Source: Osmia lignaria lignaria (taxonomy: Eukaryota > Arthropoda > Insecta > Hymenoptera > Megachilidae). Taken from it: a stretch of DNA of 64,000 bases. A program made the translations under genes and the position numbers. The stretch is from NCBI RefSeq assembly GCF_051020975.1, contig NW_027478161.1:186001-250000 (forward strand). Reading direction: 5' to 3'. Positions 21,531 to 33,581 of this stretch are shown in pieces (within the stretch, counting starts at the first letter, position 1; each line of letters opens with the position of its first letter). A model generated the notes under the pieces. It searched no databases, was not told the origin of the DNA, and was given only the letters and a program-made list of their open reading frames with translations.

Positions 21531-22815
21531 TTGCAGATTTATCTCAAGGGAAGGGGCCTGACGGACATATTTCGAGATAATACTTCTTCTTGTTGTTCTT
21601 CTTCTGCACAGCGAAGCTGGAAGTGGCATTTGCAGCTCGCAATAGTGCAGAGTTCTCTCAAAGAAAGGGGCCACGGTGTTTCTGTATCTCTATTATGTTG
21701 GTGCGGATTCGGAACTTTTAAATATCTCGATATATCTCGAAAACTACGCTTCTGATCAAAAAATATCATAGAACATAAATTGTAGAAAACATAATTCTCC
21801 ACAAAAAAGGTCTCTTAACATTTTGCCATAGCTCGCTTCGTTTCCGAGATATCTGCAGATATATCTCAAGGGAAGGGGCCTAACGGACATATTTCGAGAT
21901 ATTTCATCTTGTTGTTGTTCTTCTTCTGCACAGCGAAGCTGGAAGTGGCATTTGCAGCTCGCAATAGTGCAGAGTTCTCTCAAAGAAAGGGGCCACGGTG
22001 TTTCTGTATCTCTATTATGTTGGTGCGGCTTCGGAACTTTTAAATATCTTGATATATCTCGAGAACTACGCATCTGATCAAAAAATATCATAGAACATAA
22101 AAAGGAGGAAATCTAATTTTCTACAAAAAAGGTCTCTTAACATTTTGCCGTAGCTCGCTTCGTTTCCGAGATATTTGCAGATTTATCTCAAGGGAAGGGG
22201 CCTGACGGACACATTTCGAAATATTTCTTCTTCTTGTTGTTCTTCTTCTGCACAGCTAAGCTGGAAGTGGCATTTGCAGCTCGCAATAGTGCAGAGTTAT
22301 CTCAAAGAAAGGGGCCACGGTGTTTCTGTACCTCTATTATGTTGGTGCGGCTTCGGAACTTTTAAATATCTTGATATATCTCGAGAACTACGCATCTGAT
22401 CAAAAAATATCATAGAACATAAAAAGTAGGAAACTTAATTCTCTACAAACAAGGTCTCAACATTTGCCATAGCTCGCTTCGTTTCCGAGATATTTGCAGA
22501 TTTATCTCAAGGGAAGGGGCCTGACGGACATATTTCGAGATAATACTTCTTCTTGTTGTTCTTCTTCTGCACAGCGAAGCTGGAAGTGGCATTTGCAGCT
22601 CGCAATAGTGCAGAGTTCTCTCAAAGAAAGGGGCCACGGTGTTTCTGTATCTCTATTATGTTGGTGCGGCTTCGGAACTTTTAAATATCTTGATATATCT
22701 CGAGAACTACGCATCTGATCAAAAAATATCATAGAACATAAAAAGGAGTAAACCTAATTTTCTACAAAAAAGGTCTCTTAACATTTTGCCGTAGCTCGCT
22801 TCGTTTCCGAGATAT
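20890..22815 (+). repeat. 963-bp trimer in two tandem copies (CTGCAG / acacatttcg / gataatac)
   Basis: Units 20890, 21212, 21531 repeat as 21853, 22175, 22494. The CTGCAG units here have catcttgttgttgttc and are followed by a linker aaaaaggaggaaacctaattttc; the third unit is 322 bp after a 319-bp step caused by caacatttgcc. The same trimer returns at 24421 and at 40160, 41123 and 42086. Confidence 0.85.
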
Positions 22816-24420
22816 TTGCAGATTTATCTCAAGGGAAGGGGCCTGACGGACACATTTCGAAATATTTCTTCTTCTTGTTGTTCTTCTTCTGCACAGCTAA
22901 GCTGGAAGTGGCATTTGCAGCTCGCAATAGTGCAGAGTTATCTCAAAGAAAGGGGCCACGGTGTTTCTGTATCTCTATTATGTTGGTGCGGCTTCGGAAC
23001 TTTTAAATATCTCGATATATCTCGAAAACTACGCATCTGATCAAAAAATATCATAGAACATAAATTGTAGGAAACATAATTCTCTACAAAAAAGGTCTCT
23101 TAACATTTTGCCATAGCTCGCTTCGTTTCCGAGATATTTGCAGATATATCTCAAGGGAAGGGGCCTGACGGACATATTTCGAGATATTTCTTCTTCTTGT
23201 TGTTCTTCTGCACAGCAAAGCTGGAAGTGGCATTTACAGCTCGCAATAGTGCAGAGTTATCTCAAAGAAAGGGGCCACGGTGTTTCTGTATCTCTATTAT
23301 GTTGGTGCGGCTTCGGAACTTTTAAATATCTCGATATATCTCGAAAACTACGCTTCTGACCAAAAAATATCATAGAACATAAATTGTAGGAAACATAATT
23401 CTCCACAAAAAAGGTCTCTTAACATTTTGCCATAGCTCGCTTCGTTTCCGAGATATCTGCAGATATATCTCAAGGGAAGGGGCCTGACGGACATATTTCG
23501 AGATATTTCTTCTTCTTGTTGTTCTTCTTCTGCACAGCTAAGCTGGAAGTGGCATTTGCGGCTCGAACTAGTGCAGAGTTATCTCAAAGAAAGGGGCCAC
23601 GGTGTTTCTGTATCTCTATTATGTTGGTGCGGCTTCGGCACTTTTAAATATCTGGATATATCTCCAGAACTACGCATCTGATCAAAAAATATCATAGAAC
23701 ATAAAAAGTAGGAAACTTAATTCTCTACAAATAAGGTCTCAACATTTTGCCATAGCTCGCTTCGTTTCCGAGATATTTGCAGATTTATCTCAAGGGAAGG
23801 GGCCTGACGGACATATTTCGAGATAATACTTCTTCTTGTTGTTCTTCTTCTGCACAGCTAAGCTGGAAGTGGCATTTGCGGCTCGAACTAGTGCAGAGTT
23901 ATCTCAAAGAAAGGGGCCACGGTGTTTCTGTATCTCTATTATGTTGGTGCGGATTCGGAACTTTTAAATATCTCGATATATCTCGAAAACTACGCTTCTG
24001 ATCAAAAAATATCATAGAACATAAATTGTAGGAAACTTAATTCTTTACAAAAAAGGTATCTTAACATTTTGCCATAGCTCGCTTCGTTTCCGAGATATTT
24101 GCAGATTTATCTCGAGGGAAGGGGCCTGACGGACATATTTCGAGATATTTCTTCTTCTTGTTGTTCTTCTTCTGCACAGCAAAGCTGGAAGTGGCATTTA
24201 CAGCTCGCAATAGTGCAGAGTTATCTCAAAGAAAGGGGCCACGCTGTTTCTGTATCTCTATTATGTTGGTGCGGCTTCGGAACTTTTAAATATCTCGATA
24301 TATCTCGAAAACTACGCTTCTGACCAAAAAATATCATAGAACATAAATTGTAGGAAACGTAATTCTCTACAAAAAACGTCTCTTAACATTTTGCCATAGC
24401 TCGCTTCGTTTCCGAGATAT
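21853..24420 (+). repeat. 2568-bp 8-mer higher-order repeat, copy 1
   Basis: Units 21853, 22175, 22494, 22816, 23138, 23457, 23777 and 24099 (322+319+322+322+319+320+322+322). Six of the eight belong to different variant types, so the order is a strong signature. Confidence 0.88.
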
Positions 24421-26666
24421 CTGCAGATATATCTCAAGGGAAGGGGCCTAACGGACATATTTCGAGATATTTCATCTTGTTGTTGTTCTTCTTCTGCACA
24501 GCGAAGCTGGAAGTGGCATTTGCAGCTCGCAATAGTGCAGAGTTCTCTCAAAGAAAGGGGCCACGGTGTTTCTGTATCTCTATTATGTTGGTGCGGCTTC
24601 GGAACTTTTAAATATCTTGATATATCTCGAGAACTACGCATCTGATCAAAAAATATCATAGAACATAAAAAGGAGGAAACCTAATTTTCTACAAAAAAGG
24701 TCTCTTAACATTTTGCCGTAGCTCGCTTCGTTTCCGAGATATTTGCAGATTTATCTCAAGGGAAGGGGCCTGACGGACACATTTCGAAATATTTCTTCTT
24801 CTTGTTGTTCTTCTTCTGCACAGCTAAGCTGGAAGTGGCATTTGCAGCTCGCAATAGTGCAGAGTTGTCTCAAAGAAAGGGGCCACGGTGTTTCTGTACC
24901 TCTATTATGTTGGTGCGGCTTCGGAACTTTTAAATATCTTGATATATCTCGAGAACTAGGCATCTGATCAAAAAATATCATAGAACATAAAAAGTAGGAA
25001 ACTTAATTCTCTACAAACAAGGTCTCAACATTTGCCATAGCTCGCTTCGTTTCCGAGATATTTGCAGATTTATCTCAAGGGAAGGGGCCTGACGGACATA
25101 TTTCGAGATAATACTTCTTCTTGTTGTTCTTCTTCTGCACAGCGAAGCTGGAAGTGGCATTTGCAGCTCGCAATAGTGCAGAGTTCTCTCAAAGAAAGGG
25201 GCTACGGTGTTTCTGTATCTCTATTATGTTGGTGCGGCTTCGGAACTTTTAAATATCTTGATATATCTCGAGAACTACGCATCTGATCAAAAAATATCAT
25301 AGAACATAAAAAGGAGGAAACCTAATTTTCTACAAAAAAGGTCTCTTAACATTTTGCCGTAGCTCGCTTCGTTTCCGAGATATTTGCAGATTTATCTCAA
25401 GGGAAGGGGCCTGACGGACACATTTCGAAATATTTCTTCTTCTTGTTGTTCTTCTTCTGCACAGCTAAGCTGGAAGTGGCATTTGCAGCTCGCAATAGTG
25501 CAGAGTTATCTCAAAGAAAGGGGCCACGGTGTTTCTGTATCTCTATTATGTTGGTGCGGCTTCGGAACTTTTAAATATCTCGATATATCTCGAAAACTAC
25601 GCATCTGATCAAAAAATATTATAGAACATAAATTGTAGGAAACATAATTCTCTACAAAAAAGGTCTCTTAACATTTTGCCATAGCTCGCTTCGTTTCCGA
25701 GATATTTGCAGATATATCTCAAGGGAAGGGGCCTGACGGACATATTTCGAGATATTTCTTCTTCTTGTTGTTCTTCTGCACAGCAAAGCTGGAAGTGGCA
25801 TTTACAGCTCGCAATAGTGCAGAGTTATCTCAAAGAAAGGGGCCACGGTGTTTCTGTATCTCTATTATGTTGGTGCGGCTTCGGAACTTTTAAATATCTC
25901 GATATATCTCGAAAACTACGCTTCTGACCAAAAAATATCATAGAACATAAATTGTAGGAAACATAATTCTCCACAAAAAAGGTCTCTTAACATTTTGCCA
26001 TAGCTCGCTTCGTTTCCGAGATATCTGCAGATATATCTCAAGGGAAGGGGCCTGACGGACATATTTCGAGATATTTCTTCTTCTTGTTGTTCTTCTTCTG
26101 CACAGCTAAGCTGGAAGTGGCATTTGCGGCTCGAACTAGTGCAGAGTTATCTCAAAGAAAGGGGCCACGGTGTTTCTGTATCTCTATTATGTTGGTGCGG
26201 CTTCGGCACTTTTAAATATCTGGATATATCTCCAGAACTACGCATCTGATCAAAAAATATCATAGAACATAAAAAGTAGGAAACTTAATTCTCTACAAAT
26301 AAGGTCTCAACATTTTGCCATAGCTCGCTTCGTTTCCGAGATATTTGCAGATTTATCTCAAGGGAAGGGGCCTGACGGACATATTTCGAGATAATACTTC
26401 TTCTTGTTGTTCTTCTTCTGCACAGCTAAGCTGGAAGTGGCATTTGCGGCTCGAACTAGTGCAGAGTTATCTCAAAGAAAGGGGCCACGGTGTTTCTGTA
26501 TCTCTATTATGTTGGTGCGGCTTCGGAACTTTTAAATATCTCGATATATCTCGAAAACTACGCTTCTGACCAAAAAATATCATAGAACATAAATTGTAGG
26601 AAACGTAATTCTCTACAAAAAACGTCTCTCAACATTTTACCATAGCTCGCTTCGTTTCCGAGATAT
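24421..26666 (+). repeat. 2568-bp 8-mer higher-order repeat, copy 2, one monomer short
   Basis: Units 24421, 24743, 25062, 25384, 25706, 26025 and 26345 match copy 1 at offset 2568. Unit 26345 begins like 23777 (gataatac) but ends like 24099 (gaccaaaa, taggaaacgtaattctc, acgtctc), so the eighth unit was lost by an exchange inside the seventh. Copy 2 has private changes such as gagttgtctc (24865), gaactaggcatc and ggggctacgg. Confidence 0.85.
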
Positions 26667-28266
26667 TTGCAGATTTATCTCAAGGGAAGGGGCCTGACGG
26701 ACATATTTCGAGATATTTCTTCTTCTTGTTCTTCTTCTGCACAGCTAAGCTGGAAGTGGCACTTGCAAGTCGCAATAGTGCAGAGTTATCTCAAAGAAAG
26801 GGGCCACGGTGTTTCTGTATCTCTATTATGTTGGTGCGGCTTCGGAACTTTTAAATATCTCGATATATCTCGAGAACTACGCATCTGATCAAAAAATATC
26901 ATAGAACATAAAAAGTAGGAAACTTAATTCTGTACAAAAAAGGTATCTTAACATTTTGCCATAGCTCGCTTCGTTTCCGAGATATTTGCAGATTTATCTC
27001 AAGGGAAGGGGCCTGACGGACATATTTCGAGATATTTCTTCTTCTTGTTGTTCTTCTTCTGCACAGCTAAGCTGGAAGTGGCATTTGCGGCTCGAACTAG
27101 TGCAGAGTTATCTCAAAGAAAGGGGCCACGGTGTTTCTGTATCTCTATTATGTTGGTGCGGCTTCGGCACTTTTAAATATCTGGATATATCTCCAGAACT
27201 ACGCATCTGATCAAAAAATATCATAGAACATAAAAAGTAGGAAACTTAATTCTCTACAAATAAGGTCTCAACATTTTGCCATAGCTCGCTTCGTTTCCGA
27301 GATATTTGCAGATTTATCTCACGGGAAGGGGCCTGACGGACACATTTCGAAATATTTCTTCTTCTTGTTGTGCTTCTTCTGCACAGCTAAGCTGGAAGTG
27401 GCATTTGCAGCTCGCAATAGTGCAGAGTTATCTCAAAGAAAGGGGCCACGGTGTTTCTGTACCTCTATTATGTTGGTGCGGCTTCGGAACTTTTAAATAT
27501 CTTGATATATCTCGAGAACTACGCATCTGATCAAAAAATATCATAGAACATAAAAAGTAGGAAACTTAATTCTGTACAAAAAAGGTATCTTAACATTTTG
27601 CCATAGCTCGCTTCGTTTCCGAGATATTTGCAGATTTATCTCAAGGGAAGGGGCCTGACGGACATATTTCGAGATATTTCTTCTTCTTGTTCTTCTTCTG
27701 CACAGCTAAGCTGGAAGTGGCACTTGCAAGTCGCAATAGTGCAGAGTTATCTCAAAGAAAGGGGCCACGGTGTTTCTGTATCTCTATTATGTTGGTGCGG
27801 CTTCGGAACTTTTAAATATCTCGATATATCTCGAGAACTACGCATCTGATCAAAAAATATCATAGAACATAAAAAGTAGGAAACTTAATTCTGTACAAAA
27901 AAGGTATCTTAACATTTTGCCATAGCTCGCTTCGTTTCCGAGATATTTGCAGATTTATCTCAAGGGAAGGGGCCTGACGGACATATTTCGAGATATTTCT
28001 TCTTCTTGTTGTTCTTCTTCTGCACAGCTAAGCTGGAAGTGGCATTTGCGGCTCGAACTAGTGCAGAGTTATCTCAAAGAAAGGGGCCACGGTGTTTCTG
28101 TATCTCTATTATGTTGGTGCGGCTTCGGCACTTTTAAATATCTGGATATATCTCCAGAACTACGCATCTGATCAAAAAATATCATAGAACATAAAAAGTA
28201 GGAAACTTAATTCTCTACAAATAAGGTCTCAACATTTTGCCATAGCTCGCTTCGTTTCCGAGATAT
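26667..28266 (+). repeat. 961-bp repeat, second copy partial
   Basis: Units 26667 (cacttgcaagtcg) and 26986 (ctggatatatctccag) return as 27628 and 27947 at offset 961. The unit between the copies, 27306, is of the acacatttcgaaat type with cacgggaagg and ttgttgtgcttc; it is a close relative of 30837. Confidence 0.82.
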
Positions 28267-30514
28267 TTGCAGATTTATCTCAAGGGAAGGGGCCTGACGG
28301 ACATATTTCGAGATAATACTTCTTCTTGTTGTTCTTCTTCTGCACAGCTAAGCTGGAAGTGGCATTTGCGGCTCGAACTAGTGCAGAGTTATCTCAAAGA
28401 AAGGGGCCACGGTGTTTCTGTATCTCTATTATGTTGGTGCGGATTCGGAACTTTTAAATATCTCGATATATCTCGAAAACTACGCTTCTGATCAAAAAAT
28501 ATCATAGAACATAAATTGTAGGAAACTTAATTCTCTACAAAAAAGGTATCTTAACATTTTGCCATAGCTCGCTTCGTTTCCGAGATATTTGCAGATTTAT
28601 CTCGAGGGAAGGGGCCTGACGGAAATATTTCGAGATATTTCTTCTTCTTGTTGTTCTTCTTCTGCACAGCAAAGCTGGAAGTGGCATTTACAGCTCGCAA
28701 TAGTGCAGAGTTATCTCAAAGAAAGGGGCCACGCTGTTTCTGTATCTCTATTATGTTGGTGCGGCTTCGGAACTTTTAAATATCTCGATATATCTCGAGA
28801 ACTACGCATCTGATCAAAAAATATCATAGAACGTAAAAAGTAGGAAACTTAATTCTCTACAAAAAAGGTCTCTTAACATTTTGCCATAGCCCGCTTCGTT
28901 TCCGAGATATTTGCAGATTTATCTCAAGGGAAGGGGCCTGACGGACATATTTCGAGATATTTCTTCTTCTTGTTGTTCTTCTTCTGCACAGCTAAGCTGG
29001 AAGTGGCATTTGCGGCTCGAACTAGTGCAGAGTTATCTCAAAGAAAGGGGCCACGGTGTTTCTGTATCTCTATTATGTTGGTGCGGCTTCGGCACTTTTA
29101 AATATCTGGATATATCTCCAGAACTACGCATCTGATCAAAAAATATCATAGAACATAAAAAGTAGGAAACTTAATTCTCTACAAATAAGGTCTCAACATT
29201 TTGCCATAGCTCGCTTCGTTTCCGAGATATTTGCAGATTTATCTCAAGGGAAGGGGCCTGACGGACATATTTCGAGATAATACTTCTTCTTGTTGTTCTT
29301 CTTCTGCACAGCTAAGCTGGAAGTGGCATTTGCGGCTCGAACTAGTGCAGAGTTATCTCAAAGAAAGGGGCCACGGTGTTTCTGTATCTCTATTATGTTG
29401 GTGCGGATTCGGAACTTTTAAATATCTCGATATATCTCGAAAACTACGCTTCTGATCAAAAAATATCATAGAACATAAATTGTAGGAAACTTAATTCTCT
29501 ACAAAAAAGGTATCTTAACATTTTGCCATAGCTCGCTTCGTTTCCGAGATATTTGCAGATTTATCTCGAGGGAAGGGGCCTGACGGAAATATTTCGAGAT
29601 ATTTCTTCTTCTTGTTGTTCTTCTTCTGCACAGCAAAGCTGGAAGTGGCATTTACAGCTCGCAATAGTGCAGAGTTATCTCAAAGAAAGGGGCCACGCTG
29701 TTTCTGTATCTCTATTATGTTGGTGCGGCTTCGGAACTTTTAAATATCTCGATATATCTCGAGAACTACGCATCTGATCAAAAAATATCATAGAACGTAA
29801 AAAGTAGGAAACTTAATTCTCTACAAAAAAGGTCTCTTAACATTTTGCCATAGCCCGCTTCGTTTCCGAGATATTTGCAGATTTATCTCAAGGGAAGGGG
29901 CCTGACGGACATATTTCGAGATATTTCTTCTTCTTGTTGTTCTTCTTCTGCACAGCTAAGCTGGAAGTGGCATTTGCGGCTCGAACTAGTGCAGAGTTAT
30001 CTCAAAGAAAGGGGCCACGGTGTTTCTGTATCTCTATTATGTTGGTGCGGCTTCGGCACTTTTAAATATCTGGATATATCTCCAGAACTACGCATCTGAT
30101 CAAAAAATATCATAGAACATAAAAAGTAGGAAACTTAATTCTCTACAAACAAGGTCTCAACATTTTGCCATAGCTCGCTTCGTTTCCGAGATATTTGCAG
30201 ATTTATCGCAAGGGAAGGGGCCTGACGGACATATTTCGAGATAATACTTCTTCTTGTTGTTCTTCTTCTGCACAGCTAAGCTGGAAGTGGCATTTGCGGC
30301 TCGAACTAGTGCAGAGTTATCTCAAAGAAAGGGGCCACGGTGTTTCTGTATCTCTATTATGTTGGTGCGGCTTCGGCACTTTTAAATATCTGGATATATC
30401 TCCAGAACTACGCATCTGATCAAAAAATATCATAGAACATAAAAAGTAGGAAACTTAATTCTCTACAAACAAGGTCTCAACATTTTGCCATAGCTCGCTT
30501 CGTTTCCGAGATAT
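28267..30514 (+). repeat. 964-bp trimer in two tandem copies plus a partial third
   Basis: Units 28267 (gataatac), 28589 (ctcgagggaagg, gacggaaatatttcg, gccacgctg) and 28911 (tagcccgcttcg flank, ctccag end) return as 29231, 29553 and 29875. Unit 30195 is the start of a third copy but has tatcgcaagg and takes the ctccag ending. I saw no difference between copies 1 and 2 at the diagnostic sites. Confidence 0.87.
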
Positions 30515-33500
30515 CAGCAGATATATCTCAAGGGAAGGGGCCTAACGGACATATTTCGAGATATTTCATCTTGTTGTTGTTCTTCTTCTGCACTGCGAAG
30601 CTGGAAGTGGCATTTGCAGCTCGCAATAGTGCAGAGTTCTCTCAAAGAAAGGGGCCACGGTGTTTCTGTATCTCTATTATGTTGGTGCGGCTTCGGAACT
30701 TTTAAATATCTTGATATATCTCGAGAACTACGCATCTGATCAAAAAATATCATACTACATAAAAAGTAGGAAACCTAATTTTCTACAAAAAAGGTCTCTT
30801 AACATTTTGCCGTAGCTCGCTTCGTTTCCGAGATATTTGCAGATTTATCTCAAGGGAAGGGGCCTGACGGACACATTTCGAAATATTTCTTCTTCTTGTT
30901 GTGCTTCTTCTGCACAGCTAAGCTGGAAGTGGCATTTGCAGCTCGCAATAGTGCAGAGTTATCTCAAAGAAAGGGGCCACGGTGTTTCTGTACCTCTATT
31001 ATGTTGGTGCGGCTTCGGAACTTTTAAATATCTTGATATATCTCGAGAACTACGCATCTGATCAAAAAATATCATAGAACATAAAAAGTAGGAAACTTAA
31101 TTCTGTACAAAAAAGGTATCTTAACATTTTGCCATAGCTCGCTTCGTTTCCGAGATATTTGCAGATTTATCTCAAGGGAAGGGGCCTGACGGACATATTT
31201 CGAGATATTTCTTCTTCTTGTTCTTCTTCTGCACAGCTAAGCTGGAAGTGGCACTTGCAAGTCGCAATAGTGCAGAGTTATCTCAAAGAAAGGGGCCACG
31301 GTGTTTCTGTATCTCTATTATGTTGGTGCGGCTTCGGAACTTTTAAATATCTCGATATATCTCGAGAACTACGCATCTGATCAGAAAATATCATAGAACA
31401 TAAAAAGTAGGAAACCTAATTTTCTACAAAAAAGGTCTCTTAACATTTTGCCGTAGCTCGCTTCGTTTCCGAGATATTTTCAGATTTATCTCAAGGGAAG
31501 GGGCCTGACGGACACATTTCGAAATATTTCTTCTTCTTGTTGTTCTTCTTCTGCACAGCTAAGCTGGAAGTGGCATTTGCGGCTCGAACTAGTGCAGAGT
31601 TATCTCAAAGAAAGGGGCCACGGTGTTTCTGTATCTCTATTATGTTGGTGCGGATTCGGAACTTTTAAATATCTCGATATATCTCGAAAACTACGCTTCT
31701 GACCAAAAAATATCATAGAACATAAATTGTAGGAAACATAATTCTCTACAAAAAACGTCTCTTAACATTTTACCATAGCTCGCTTCGTTTCCGAGATATC
31801 TGCAGATATATCTCAAGGGAAGGGGCCTAACGGACATATTTCGAGATATTTCATCTTGTTGTTGTTCTTCTTCTGCACAGCGAAGCTGGAAGTGGCATTT
31901 GCAGCTCGCAATAGTGCAGAGTTCTCTCAAAGAAAGGGGCCACGGTGTTTCTGTATCTCTATTATGTTGGTGCGGCTTCGGAACTTTTAAATATCTTGAT
32001 ATATCTCGAGAACTACGCATCTGATCAAAAAACATCATAGAACATAAAAAGGAGGAAACCTAATTTTCTACAAAAAAGGTCTCTTAACATTTTGCCGTAG
32101 CTCGCTTCGTTTCCGAGATATCTGCAGATATATCTCAAGGGAAGGGGCCTAACGGACATATTTCGAGATATTTCATCTTGTTGTTGTTCTTCTGCACAGC
32201 GAAGCTGGAAGTGGCATTTGCGGCTCGAACTAGTGCAGAGTTATCTCAAAGAAAGGGGCCACGGTGTTTCTGTATCTCTATTATGTTGGTGCGGATTCGG
32301 AACTTTTAAATATCTCGATATATCTCGAAAACTACGCTTCTGATCAAAAAATATCATAGAACATAAATTGTAGGAAACATAATTCTCCACAAAAAAGGTC
32401 TCTTAACATTTTGCCATAGCTCGCTTCGTTTCCGAGATATCTGCAGATATATCTCAAGGGAAGGGGCCTAACGGACATATTTCGAGATATTTCATCTTGT
32501 TGTTGTTCTTCTTCTGCACAGCGAAGCTGGAAGTGGCATTTGCAGCTCGCAATAGTGCAGAGTTCTCTCAAAGAAAGGGGCCACGGTGTTTCTGTATCTC
32601 TATTATGTTGGTGCGGCTTCGGAACTTTTAAATATCTTGATATATCTCGAGAACTACGCATCTGATCAGAAAATATCATAGAACATAAAAAGGAGGAAAC
32701 CTAATTTTCTACAAAAAAGGTCTCTTAACATTTTGCCGTAGCTCGCTTCGTTTCCGAGATATTTGCAGATTTATCTCAAGGGAAGGGGCCTGACGGACAC
32801 ATTTCGAAATATTTCTTCTTCTTGTTGTTCTTCTTCTGCACAGCTAAGCTGGAAGTGGCATTTGCAGCTCGCAATAGTGCAGAGTTATCTCAAAGAAAGG
32901 GGCCACGGTGTTTCTGTATCTCTATTATGTTGGTGCGGCTTCGGAACTTTTAAATATCTCGATATATCTCGAAAACTACGCATCTGATCAAAAAATATCA
33001 TAGAACATAAATTGTAGGAAACATAATTCTCTACAAAAAAGGTCTCTTAACATTTTGCCATAGCTCGCTTCGTTTCCGAGATATTTGCAGATATATCTCA
33101 AGGGAAGGGGCCTGACGGACATATTTCGAGATATTTCTTCTTCTTGTTGTTCTTCTGCACAGCAAAGCTGGAAGTGGCATTTACAGCTCGCAATAGTGCA
33201 GAGTTATCTCAAAGAAAGGGGCCACGGTGTTTCTGTATCTCTATTATGTTGGTGCGGCTTCGGAACTTTTAAATATCTCGATATATCTCGAAAACTACGC
33301 TTCTGACCAAAAAATATCATAGAACATAAATTGTAGGAAACATAATTCTCCACAAAACAGGTCTCTTAACATTTTGCCATAGCTCGCTTCGTTTCCGAGA
33401 TATCTGCAGATATATCTCAAGGGAAGGGGCCTGACGGACATATTTCGAGATATTTCTTCTTCTTGTTGTTCTTCTTCTGCACAGCTAAGCTGGAAGTGGC

Positions 33501-33581
33501 ATTTGCGGCTCGAACTAGTGCAGAGTTATCTCAAAGAAAGGGGCCACGGTGTTTCTGTATCTCTATTATGTTGGTGCGGAT
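30515..33581 (+). repeat. Mixed Region II monomers without a local higher-order repeat
   Basis: Anchors 30515, 30837, 31159, 31478, 31800, 32122, 32441, 32763, 33085 and 33404. Unit 30515 has a decayed palindrome (atatcagcag) and gcactgcgaagc. Unit 31478 reads atattttcag at the anchor. Unit 32122 combines cctaacgg with ttgttgttgttcttctgc. Units 32763 and 33085 match 22816-23138 and 25384-25706, so fragments of the 8-mer are reused here. Confidence 0.78.
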
